Positions 1 to 4,833 of a stretch of DNA of 8,187 nucleotides are shown here, piece by piece. The stretch lies in the NCBI GenBank assembly GCA_031284445.1, contig JAISZW010000211.1, positions 1-8,187 on the forward strand, given 5' to 3'. The notes under the pieces were generated by a model. That model saw only the letters and a program-made list of their open reading frames with translations, was not told where the DNA came from and did no database searches. This DNA comes from Candidatus Methanovirga basalitermitum. Its GTDB lineage: Archaea; Methanobacteriota; Methanobacteria; Methanobacteriales; Methanobacteriaceae. The translations under genes were made by a program, and so were the position numbers. Numbering within the stretch: the first letter of the stretch is position 1; every line of letters starts with the position of its first letter.

Positions 1-156
1 AGAATTAATTCAATTTTAGAAGACCAGATTGGGAATTCTATTCAAATGAATTTTTGGATACACTTAAAATTATCAAATAAAACAAATAATATTGATGGTT
101 GTTTAGTGGCTATTCCAAATGACTTTAATTCAAATGAAATCTTAGTAAAGGTTTGA
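1..156 (+). CDS. 3' end of an unidentified protein gene (partial)
   Basis: The first frame is open from the window edge for 51 codons and stops at TGA 154-156, so this is the C-terminal end of a gene that begins upstream. The visible residues are hydrophilic and Asn-rich, with a short hydrophobic patch (DGCLVAIPNDF), and the end reads EILVKV. No motif allows a family assignment. Codon use is AT-rich like the neighbours. The gene converges on the glycosylase gene at 216-1169, with 59 bp between the two stops. A small dyad (TTGAA/TTCAA, 160-173) lies just after the stop. A chance open frame is possible because so little is visible, but 51 stop-free codons in DNA this AT-rich favours real coding. 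Confidence 0.5.
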   Translation, partial: RINSILEDQIGNSIQMNFWIHLKLSNKTNNIDGCLVAIPNDFNSNEILVKV

Positions 157-215
157 AGTTTGAATATTTTCAATACAATGATTGCTATTTAATTTTAAAG
201 ACATGGCTTGAATAA

Positions 216-1169
216 CTAATTTTTTGGTTTTAATTTGTTCATTAATCCTGATTTTCTTGCAAAGTGGAATAAATAGAGTTGTGCATAGCCAGCATATTCC
301 TTAAACTTTTCCATTCCAAATGTTCTCACTTTTTCCACTTTAACATCCTCTTCATCAAAATATAAATATGATATTATCCTTTTTATCCAAACATCAGAAG
401 GAAAAGCTTCAGTAAATCCATAACCATAAAGAAGAATACAATCAGCTACCTTAGGACCAATTCCTGGAATTTTAATAAGTGTTTCAAATGCCTCATCAAA
501 ATTCATACTTTTAATATCTAATGGATTGATTTTTGATGAAAATATTTTACTTGCCTTCTTTACATAGGATGCTCTATAACCAATTCCACAAGCTTTAAGA
601 TTATTTATACAGTTTTCAATAGTTTTTTTGTTGTAACCTTCACTTTCAGCTATTTCATCCTCATAAGTATTGGATAGAATTTTAGGATTGGGGAATGTAT
701 AAAAAGTACCTGAATGAAAGTTGTAACTTTTACCCCATTTAGATGAAATTGTATCTATAGATTTAGTCCATCTAACAATTGAGTTATTAGCAGAAGTTAT
801 GGATGAGATGATAGATTCAAAAGGGTTTTGAGTTAGGAATAATCGAAGACCATTACAAAATTTGATGGTTGATTCAAGTTTTTTATCTTTTGATAAAAAT
901 TTGTAAAATTTGATTAAATCAAAATTTAAATCATATATTTTAGCTATTTCATTATGAATTAATTTCTCGTTAATATCATGGTTTTCATTCAATAGTTCGT
1001 AGTTAACTTCAAGATGATTAAAACTATTTTGAGATACTTTTAGAAGAATGGGGGTTTCATTTATTAGACATACATTACAGTATTCATTTTCTATTAACTT
1101 CCATGAAGGTTGTGAAGTTTGTCCAGATTCTTGAGTAAGTTGTAGGTTAATTTTGTAATCCAGTTTCAT
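216..1169 (-). CDS. ogg: 8-oxoguanine DNA glycosylase/AP lyase, Ogg1 type
   Basis: This bifunctional base-excision repair enzyme removes 8-oxoguanine opposite C and nicks the abasic site through a lysine Schiff base. The 317-residue protein is close to human OGG1 in length and has an N-terminal OGG-like domain (about 1-110) followed by the HhH-GPD domain. Visible signatures are SANNSI at 126-131 (the Asn pair contacts the orphan base), GIGYRA at 195-200, and the helix-hairpin-helix IPGIGPKVADCI at 234-245 with the predicted catalytic Lys240. PSDVW at 257-261 gives the catalytic Asp259. The Lys-Asp spacing of 19 equals that of human Lys249 and Asp268. GYAQLYLF at 294-301 matches the human GWAQAVLF segment, whose Gln and Phe hold 8-oxoG. 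This makes Ogg1 more likely than AlkA, endonuclease III or the shorter archaeal Ogg2/AGOG enzymes. ATG 1167-1169 is used; no clear Shine-Dalgarno precedes it. Confidence 0.93.
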   Translation of the reverse strand: MKLDYKINLQLTQESGQTSQPSWKLIENEYCNVCLINETPILLKVSQNSFNHLEVNYELLNENHDINEKLIHNEIAKIYDLNFDLIKFYKFLSKDKKLESTIKFCNGLRLFLTQNPFESIISSITSANNSIVRWTKSIDTISSKWGKSYNFHSGTFYTFPNPKILSNTYEDEIAESEGYNKKTIENCINNLKACGIGYRASYVKKASKIFSSKINPLDIKSMNFDEAFETLIKIPGIGPKVADCILLYGYGFTEAFPSDVWIKRIISYLYFDEEDVKVEKVRTFGMEKFKEYAGYAQLYLFHFARKSGLMNKLKPKN

Positions 1170-1232
1170 TTAAACACTTTTTTGTTTTAATTAACATAAT
1201 ATCTTTTAGGCATTGTAAAAATTTACATGATG

Positions 1233-1240
1233 GTATATAT
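1233..1240 (-). promoter_or_regulatory. Candidate TATA box of the ogg gene
   Basis: On the minus strand this reads ATATATAC, about 65-70 bp upstream of the ogg start. Archaeal TATA boxes lie about 25 bp before the transcription start, which would give a leader of roughly 40 nt. The region is AT-rich, so similar strings arise by chance. Confidence 0.3.
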
Positions 1241-1267
1241 GGTTTTTTAAGTATAGTTTATAGTACT

Positions 1268-1360
1268 TTACTCAACTTTTATAACATATTCATCTTCATA
1301 AAAATCTGTGGTATCTTTTGGATTAGGATTTAAGTCACGAATGATTTTAAAATAACTTAA
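1268..1360 (-). pseudogene. Possible C-terminal remnant of an unknown gene
   Basis: A 30-codon open frame ends at TAA (1268-1270) and is cut off upstream by an in-frame TGA (1361-1363). The encoded tail is charged, with the string NPKDTTDFYEDEYVIKVE. It looks like a genuine protein C-terminus rather than random A/T translation, because it uses Pro, Asp and Glu codons and lacks the usual Phe/Lys/Asn bias. No start codon context or family is recognisable. It may be what remains of a gene lost at this spot. Chance is a real alternative. Confidence 0.2.
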
Positions 1361-1364
1361 TCAA

Positions 1365-1514
1365 ATGTTAAAAAAGTTTGTTGAAATGTTTAAAGATGAA
1401 ATAAGTACTGAACTTGTTAGAAATGTGTTTACCTGTTTTAGACTTCTCAGGGCAATAAGTTGTTTTGCTAATGAAATAGTAAAATATCAATGCTGTCAAC
1501 TTAAGGATTTTTGA
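1365..1514 (+). CDS. Short hypothetical ORF running into the MITE
   Basis: ATG 1365-1367 opens 49 codons ending at TGA 1512-1514. The peptide begins MLKKFVEMFKDEIS and has an amphipathic, helix-like pattern. No Shine-Dalgarno is seen. The frame crosses the left border of the inverted-repeat element at 1488, so its last residues (QCCQLKDF) and its stop codon come from the element. If the element and one 9-bp repeat are removed, the frame continues from VKY into SKIN and stops at TAG. The ORF may be a decayed or non-coding fragment, and no function can be proposed. Confidence 0.2.
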   Translation: MLKKFVEMFKDEISTELVRNVFTCFRLLRAISCFANEIVKYQCCQLKDF

Positions 1515-1607
1515 TTAAAATTTCTATTTTGAATCTTGGTTTATCAAGCTTTATTTTTAATTTCAATCAAAGTTTAAAAAAATAATTTTCTTAAGTTGAC
1601 AGAGTTG
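1488..1607. mobile_element. MITE-like element with inverted ends and 9-bp direct repeats
   Basis: A 13-bp perfect inverted repeat, CTGTCAACTTAAG (1493-1505) against CTTAAGTTGACAG (1590-1602), extends outward with two mismatches to 18-bp ends at 1488-1505 and 1590-1607. The element is flanked exactly by GTAAAATAT on both sides (1479-1487 and 1608-1616), as expected for a target-site duplication. Internal sequence is also partly palindromic (TTGATTAAAATT at 1511-1522 against AATTTCAATCAA at 1559-1570), so most of the 120 bp can fold into one long hairpin. It has no coding capacity and would depend on a transposase elsewhere in the genome. No insertion-sequence family can be named from these ends alone. 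Confidence 0.7.
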
Positions 1608-1703
1608 GTAAAATATAGCAAAATTAATTAGTAACATTTAAATAGTTAGTAATCCATAACAGAGAATGTAGATGAATAGTACTATCTATAGATATATACA
1701 TCA

Positions 1704-1712
1704 CTATATAAA
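1704..1712 (+). promoter_or_regulatory. Candidate TATA box of the peptidase gene
   Basis: CTATATAAA resembles the archaeal box A. Transcription would start near 1735 and give a leader of about 180 nt containing the dyad at 1844-1866. A nearer string, TTATTATATG (1875-1884), would put the start after the Shine-Dalgarno, so it is less likely. The palindrome TATCTATAGATA (1683-1694) lies directly upstream. Confidence 0.3.
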
Positions 1713-1843
1713 CTATAATGTTATTATTTGTCTATTTAAAGCTGTTTAAGAATTTATTATTTTTTGAATTTCATTTTTAAAATTTATTGAAATTTTTAAT
1801 CATGAAATAAGGAATTTTAAAGATTCTTGATATGAATAGGCTA

Positions 1844-1866
1844 TTGGACAGTCTTAAACTGTCCAA
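1844..1866 (+). promoter_or_regulatory. Dyad upstream of the peptidase gene
   Basis: Two perfect 8-bp arms, TTGGACAG and CTGTCCAA, flank the 7-nt spacer TCTTAAA. The arms are much richer in G/C than the surroundings. The dyad ends 28 bp before the Shine-Dalgarno of the peptidase gene, so it could be an operator or an RNA hairpin in the leader. Confidence 0.45.
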
Positions 1867-1894
1867 AAATTAACTTATTATATGTAATGAGTAA

Positions 1895-1904
1895 GGAAGT
1901 GATC
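1895..1904 (+). promoter_or_regulatory. Strong Shine-Dalgarno fixing the GTG start
   Basis: GGAAGTGATC differs by one base from GGAGGTGATC, the full complement of the conserved archaeal 16S rRNA 3' end. It lies 11 nt before GTG 1916-1918 and supports that start. It is by far the best ribosome binding site in the window. Confidence 0.75.
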
Positions 1905-1915
1905 AAATCTCGAGA

Positions 1916-2899
1916 GTGAATAAAAAAAAATTTGTTGCATTAGGATTAATAGTCCTGTTAAGTATAATGCTGATTATATCCTCACCATCAGCATTTAATA
2001 TGGATAAAAGCAGTTCTACTAACTATTTTTCTGGTGATACTGCATATAATCTGAGTGCAAAACCATATATAAATGGTGGTACTGGACACATAGTAATAAG
2101 TCTTACATCTCCTGTAGATGCTACTAAAACTTTCATTATCAATGGAAGAAAAATATCTTTAAACAACAATAAGAGTTGTGAATTGAATACTACTGATTTT
2201 GAAATTCCTTCAGGTGGTGCCGTTAGAACCTTAGAAATTAATGAAGAAAATAGTGATGATGTTGTTACTTTGAATGTTGAATTTGAAAGTAATGGAAGTA
2301 TTAAAGGCAATAATACCATCATCCCATCAACATCTAATATTTCTAAATTAACACCATTCGCTTCATCATACGGGGCATGGTTAGATAATGATGAAGGAAT
2401 TATGAAAGAATGGTTGGCACAAATAAAAGACTACACTTGTGGTCCTCATACAATTGTTAAAAGTATATACAATTTTGTAGGAAATGAGTATAGTGAAATG
2501 TCTATTGCCACTAACTATGGTCATGTAATCGGTGAAGATGGTACAAGTCATGAACAATTAGAAGGTATTTATAGTGAGGCTGCACATAAAGCTGGGTTTG
2601 ATATAAGGTTCAATTGGTATTCATTAAATGAAATTGGTTGGGGTGGTATTCGAGATGCTGTAAATGACCAAAATAAAAATGTGATTATCCATGATTTATA
2701 TAAAAATACTTGGGGACATTATGAATTTATCCTTAATGTTAATACTAACAGTAAATTTGTTAGATTAGATAATTCTCTCCCAGCTACTAGTGAACCTTGG
2801 GGTGGCTGGATTGAAGATAGAAGTTTTGATACAATGCAGCAGTATATGAGTGGTATTAGCCAAAAAAGTGTTCTTGTTGTTACCCATTGGTATTATTAG
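1916..2899 (+). CDS. Secreted C39/C71-like cysteine peptidase
   Basis: The 327-residue protein starts with GTG behind a near-perfect ribosome binding site. Residues 1-27 form a signal peptide or membrane anchor: KKK, then a hydrophobic core from about 6 to 22, then SPSAF. Residues about 40-135 are Thr/Asn/Val-rich with a beta-strand pattern, suggesting an Ig-like surface domain. The C-terminal half is a papain-fold cysteine peptidase. DYTCGPHTI supplies Cys175 with Gln169 six residues before it, the oxyanion spacing typical of C39-like enzymes; GHYEF gives His268 and RLDNS gives Asp285. The same Cys-His-Asp order and the YTCGP motif occur in pseudomurein endoisopeptidases (C71, PeiW/PeiP) and in C39-like domains of methanogen surface proteins. 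A role in cell-wall peptide cleavage or surface-protein processing is inferred. It lacks recognisable pseudomurein-binding repeats. The gene stands alone, bounded by a leader dyad and a downstream hairpin. Confidence 0.8.
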   Translation: MNKKKFVALGLIVLLSIMLIISSPSAFNMDKSSSTNYFSGDTAYNLSAKPYINGGTGHIVISLTSPVDATKTFIINGRKISLNNNKSCELNTTDFEIPSGGAVRTLEINEENSDDVVTLNVEFESNGSIKGNNTIIPSTSNISKLTPFASSYGAWLDNDEGIMKEWLAQIKDYTCGPHTIVKSIYNFVGNEYSEMSIATNYGHVIGEDGTSHEQLEGIYSEAAHKAGFDIRFNWYSLNEIGWGGIRDAVNDQNKNVIIHDLYKNTWGHYEFILNVNTNSKFVRLDNSLPATSEPWGGWIEDRSFDTMQQYMSGISQKSVLVVTHWYY

Positions 2900-2947
2900 A
2901 TCAATGAACTTTAAACAAGTTTTTAAAAAAGAAGTAAATTTAAAGGT

Positions 2948-2969
2948 AGGGAAGTGTTTAAACTTCTCT
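2948..2969 (+). terminator. Hairpin downstream of the peptidase gene
   Basis: AGGGAAGT and ACTTCTCT pair over 8 bp with one G-U pair and a 6-nt loop, starting 49 bp after the peptidase stop. T-rich DNA follows after a gap (2999-3010). Archaeal termination relies mainly on U tracts, so the role of the hairpin is inferred from position. Confidence 0.4.
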
Positions 2970-3036
2970 AAATTCATTTCATAAAAATTTTGATCAAATT
3001 TTCATTTTTTCATGTCTATTTCTGATAATAAATTTA

Positions 3037-3045
3037 TTATAAATA
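3037..3045 (+). promoter_or_regulatory. TATA-like string and palindrome upstream of purS
   Basis: TTATAAATA overlaps a perfect 16-bp palindrome, ATAATAAATTTATTAT (3025-3040). If this is box A, transcription would start near 3067, inside the repeated leader element and past its left arm. A box slightly further upstream would be needed for the whole element to be transcribed. The assignment is therefore uncertain. Confidence 0.3.
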
Positions 3046-3051
3046 AAAGGT

Positions 3052-3163
3052 GGGTAGCAATTATTTTCCCTGTCTTTAAATGGGTATAAAACTTATCCAA
3101 CATGTAGTAATGCATAAACATGAATAAAATAATGGTTCTTTCCCGATTTTAGAATTGTTGCCC
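3052..3163 (+). ncRNA. Structured leader element, copy A (upstream of purS)
   Basis: GGGTAGCAATT (3052-3062) pairs with AATTGTTGCCC (3153-3163) over 11 bp, with two G-U pairs, closing a 112-nt domain. Inside, ATGGGT (3080-3085) pairs with ACTTAT (3091-3096) around an ATAAA loop, followed by CCAACATGTA; CATGT (3101-3105) can also pair with ACATG (3118-3122). A second copy lies at 4636-4756. From CAATT to ATGTA the two copies agree at about 41 of 49 aligned positions by hand count, and differences in the inner stem keep pairing. The element ends 23 nt before the purS start, where a cis-regulatory RNA could control initiation. Its family is not recognised; it is not tRNA-like and lacks C/D or H/ACA boxes. 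Confidence 0.5.
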
Positions 3164-3186
3164 AGTCTCAATAATTTGGTAATTAT

Positions 3187-3429
3187 ATGATATACAATGT
3201 TGAAGTGAAGATCACACTTAAAAAAGGCATGCTAAATCCAGAAGCAAGTACAATCGAAAGAGCCTTAGACTTATTAGGTTATGAAGTAGAAAATACTAAT
3301 AGCTACAATACAATCACATTTCAAATGGAAGATGAGAGAAAATCAGAAATAATGAAAAAAGTTGAGGATATGTGTCAAAGACTCTTAACTAATCCAGTAA
3401 TTCATGATTATGAGATTAATATTTCATAA
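3187..3429 (+). CDS. purS: FGAM synthetase subunit PurS
   Basis: This is the small structural subunit of phosphoribosylformylglycinamidine synthetase. It bridges PurQ and PurL, so that ammonia made by PurQ reaches the PurL active site in the fourth step of purine synthesis. The 80-residue length is normal. Family landmarks are the N-terminal strand NVEVKITLKKGMLNPEAS (4-21), IERALDLLGYEV (23-34), and the C-terminal MCQRLLTNPVIHDYEI (62-77). No signal sequence is present and the protein is cytosolic. The ATG is preceded only by a weak GGTAAT at about 8 nt, and immediately upstream lies the structured element at 3052-3163. The gene is followed by purQ after 158 bp, a gap long enough for purQ to have its own promoter. 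purL is not in the window. Confidence 0.95.
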   Translation: MIYNVEVKITLKKGMLNPEASTIERALDLLGYEVENTNSYNTITFQMEDERKSEIMKKVEDMCQRLLTNPVIHDYEINIS

Positions 3430-3536
3430 TTTAGATTATAATAACTTTAAATTGTTAATTCAAAATTTTAGATTAAGTGTTTATTATATATTGATTTTAA
3501 TCTAACAAATAATTATTTAAGAAAATAATTAAAGGT

Positions 3537-3562
3537 TTTATAGATACTATAGTGATTAATCA
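3537..3562 (+). promoter_or_regulatory. Candidate purQ promoter with a palindrome after the TATA box
   Basis: TTTATAGA (3537-3544) resembles box A and would place the transcription start near 3566, giving a leader of about 20 nt before ATG 3588. The perfect 10-bp palindrome TGATTAATCA (3553-3562) lies between that box and the predicted start, a usual site for archaeal repressors. Such a box would let purQ be expressed separately from purS. Confidence 0.35.
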
Positions 3563-3587
3563 TTATATTAAAGTTAAGTGATTTAAA

Positions 3588-4232
3588 ATGAAAATTGGAG
3601 TTATTAGATTTCCTGGTTCAAATTGTGATAGAGATGTTTATCAAGTAATTAAATCGGTGGGTGGAGAAGTTGAATATGTATGGTGGAATGAAGATAACCT
3701 TAACTATCTTGATGGTATTGTAATACCTGGAGGTTTTTCTTATGGAGATTACTTGCGAGCAGGAGCTATTGCATCTATTACACCAGTACTTGAAGGAATT
3801 AAATCCCTTGTAAAAGAAGAGAAACCAGTTCTTGGAATATGTAATGGTGCTCAGATATTGGCTGAAGTAGGACTTGTTCCAGGAATTTTTACTGTAAATG
3901 AAAATTCTAAGTTTATATGTCAATGGGAAAATTTAAAAGTTAAAACAAACAGGACTCCATTTACAAAAAACTATAAAAAAAGTGAGATTATTAAGATGCC
4001 AATAGCTCATAGTGAAGGTAGATATTTTAATCAAAGTATTGAATTGCTCAAGGATCAAGACCAGATCGTGCTACAATTTACAGAAAATAATCCTAATGGG
4101 TCATTAAATGGGATTACAGGTGTTTGTGATGAATCTGGATTAATATGTGCTATCATGCCTCATCCAGAAAGAGCCTCAAATAAATTACTTGGCTCAGATC
4201 ATGGCTTAAATTTTTTTAAAGGAATGTTATGA
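3588..4232 (+). CDS. purQ: FGAM synthetase glutaminase subunit PurQ
   Basis: This class I glutamine amidotransferase hydrolyses glutamine and passes ammonia through the PurS-PurQ-PurL complex to make formylglycinamidine ribonucleotide. The 214 residues are within the usual range. It starts with MKIGVIRFPGSNCDRD, the typical PurQ N-terminus. GGFSYGDYLRAGAIA (48-62) follows, then the nucleophile elbow GICNGAQIL with Cys85, then PIAHSEGRY (138-146). The catalytic His192 and Glu194 lie in MPHPERA (190-196). No key residue is missing. The start is supported by GTGAT (3578-3582) ending 5 nt before ATG. It lies downstream of purS in the same direction and is followed at once by a hairpin, so the purine unit appears to end here. 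Confidence 0.96.
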   Translation: MKIGVIRFPGSNCDRDVYQVIKSVGGEVEYVWWNEDNLNYLDGIVIPGGFSYGDYLRAGAIASITPVLEGIKSLVKEEKPVLGICNGAQILAEVGLVPGIFTVNENSKFICQWENLKVKTNRTPFTKNYKKSEIIKMPIAHSEGRYFNQSIELLKDQDQIVLQFTENNPNGSLNGITGVCDESGLICAIMPHPERASNKLLGSDHGLNFFKGML

Positions 4233-4238
4233 GTGACC

Positions 4239-4257
4239 TATAAAGTTTTTCTTTATA
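4239..4257 (+). terminator. Hairpin at the end of purQ
   Basis: TATAAAG and CTTTATA form a perfect 7-bp stem around a loop of five T residues, 6 bp after the purQ stop. The position and T-run suggest transcript termination. The stem is A/T-rich and therefore weak. Confidence 0.4.
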
Positions 4258-4440
4258 ATTGTTTAAAAAGAATTTACTTATTTTTAATCATTAATTAATT
4301 CATCAGATAGCTTAATAATTTAAATCTAAAATATATTTCTAATCTTAAATTTTTTTCCTTTACTTTCAATTAGGTCGTCTATTAATTTTTCTCGATTTTT
4401 TTCTTAAATGAACTAATAGGTATTAAAAACTCTCCAAGTC

Positions 4441-4534
4441 GTCTAATAAATATTTATGGTTAATGTTTCCATATAAACTCTTCTTCCTGGAGTATATATC
4501 AAAATTTGTCTAATAAATATTTATAGTTAATGTT
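4441..4534 (+). repeat. Direct repeat of 27 bp, two copies plus a degenerate third
   Basis: Positions 4441-4467 and 4508-4534 are identical over 27 bp except for one G/A change; both begin GTCTAATAAATATTTAT. A degenerate third copy starts at 4374 (GTCGTCTATTAATTTTT against GTCGTCTAATAAATATT at 4438). Unit starts are spaced about 64-67 bp apart. The second copy is also the left arm of the inverted repeat at 4504-4624. Confidence 0.65.
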
Positions 4535-4624
4535 CTATTTATATATTTTTTAAAATAATTTTTTCTATAAATTCTTAAATTTTATACTGTAAAGAGATAA
4601 AGTATAAATATTTATTAGACAAAT
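4504..4624. mobile_element. 121-bp element bounded by 22-bp perfect inverted repeats
   Basis: The left arm (4504-4525) starts ATTTGTCTAATAAATATT and the right arm (4603-4624) is its exact reverse complement over 22 bp. The interior is A/T-rich and non-coding. Size and perfect ends suggest a MITE, and the partial left-end copies at 4374 and 4438 suggest repeated or nested insertion. No target-site duplication is evident, so a folded regulatory element or recombination site remains possible. The right arm contains the candidate TATA box of the downstream gene. Confidence 0.45.
4603..4610 (+). promoter_or_regulatory. Candidate TATA box for the glycosyltransferase-cobA unit
   Basis: TATAAATA, preceded by AAAG as in archaeal BRE elements, predicts a transcription start near 4633, almost exactly at the left arm of leader element copy B. 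The leader would be about 200 nt. The box lies inside the right arm of the 22-bp inverted repeat. Confidence 0.45.
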
Positions 4625-4635
4625 CTTTAATAGAA

Positions 4636-4756
4636 GTGAACAACAATTATTTTTTTTCTATCTTTAAATAACTATAAAAGTTATCCAAGATGTATAATGG
4701 AATTATGCTTTCATATGATAAAAATGGTAGTTTTATTGGTTTTGGAATTGTCACCC
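4636..4756 (+). ncRNA. Structured leader element, copy B (upstream of the GT-C gene)
   Basis: This is a diverged second copy of the element at 3052-3163. The outer stem is 9 bp: ACAATT (4643-4648) pairs with AATTGT (4746-4751) and GTG (4636-4638) with CAC (4752-4754), with a 4-nt bulge between. The inner stem ATAACT (4668-4673) pairs with AGTTAT (4679-4684) around the same ATAAA loop, followed by CCAAGATGTA. Compared with copy A, one inner pair has changed from G-C to C-G and two from G-U to A-U, which keeps the fold. The element would lie at the 5' end of the transcript if the TATA box at 4603-4610 is used. It ends 77 nt before the start codon, further away than copy A. Confidence 0.5.
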
Positions 4757-4833
4757 AATTTTATAGTAATATAATAAAAATAAGAAAAAAGATTAGAGAT
4801 AAAATAGAAGAAAGATAAGGAACTCTATAAAAT

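Larger units (their letters stand above)
1170..1915. other. 746-bp intergenic region with remnants and a MITE
   Basis: No full-length gene is visible. The stretch starts with the presumed ogg promoter. It then holds a short minus-strand open frame (1268-1360), a short plus-strand open frame (1365-1514), an inverted-repeat element (1488-1607), a 12-bp palindrome TATCTATAGATA (1683-1694) next to a TATA-like string, and a dyad (1844-1866) in front of the peptidase gene. The 1717-1840 part is almost pure A/T, and I see nothing in it beyond an imperfect AATTTCA/TGAAATT inverted repeat. Decayed coding fragments together with a small mobile element suggest an accessory, recombining spot. Confidence 0.6.
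4233..4833. other. 601-bp repeat-rich gap between purQ and the membrane protein gene
   Basis: No gene is visible. The region holds the purQ hairpin (4239-4257), featureless A/T-rich DNA to about 4370, repeated GTCTAATAAATATTTAT units in both orientations (4374-4624), a TATA-like box (4603-4610), leader element copy B (4636-4756), and an A-rich purine stretch (4771-4833) ending at the next start codon. Confidence 0.6.

Noticed and set aside
2023..2322. Minus-strand open frame of 99 codons
   Set aside because: It lies entirely inside the peptidase gene, has no family features, and is the antisense shadow of the signal-peptide and Ig-like region.
2765..2977. Minus-strand open frame of 70 codons over the peptidase 3' end
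   Set aside because: It overlaps the conserved Asp285 region on the opposite strand, has no ribosome binding site and no recognisable motif.
2983..3005. Palindrome TTTGATCAAA downstream of the peptidase gene as an operator
   Set aside because: It is only 10 bp, almost all A/T, and lies between a hairpin and a T-rich tract with no promoter placed to use it.
3052..3163. Leader element as tRNA or C/D or H/ACA guide RNA
   Set aside because: There is no cloverleaf, no CCA-type acceptor arrangement, no paired C and D boxes, and no ACA after the closing stem.
3618..3923. Minus-strand open frame of 101 codons inside purQ
   Set aside because: It is antisense to well-conserved PurQ motifs, and its Tyr/Ser/Asn-rich product is typical of a shadow frame.
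4374..4534. CRISPR-like array: repeats of about 27-30 bp with 35-40 bp spacers
   Set aside because: Only two good copies and one very degenerate copy exist, the next copy is inverted, and the repeat is almost pure A/T. Nested inverted-repeat elements explain it better.
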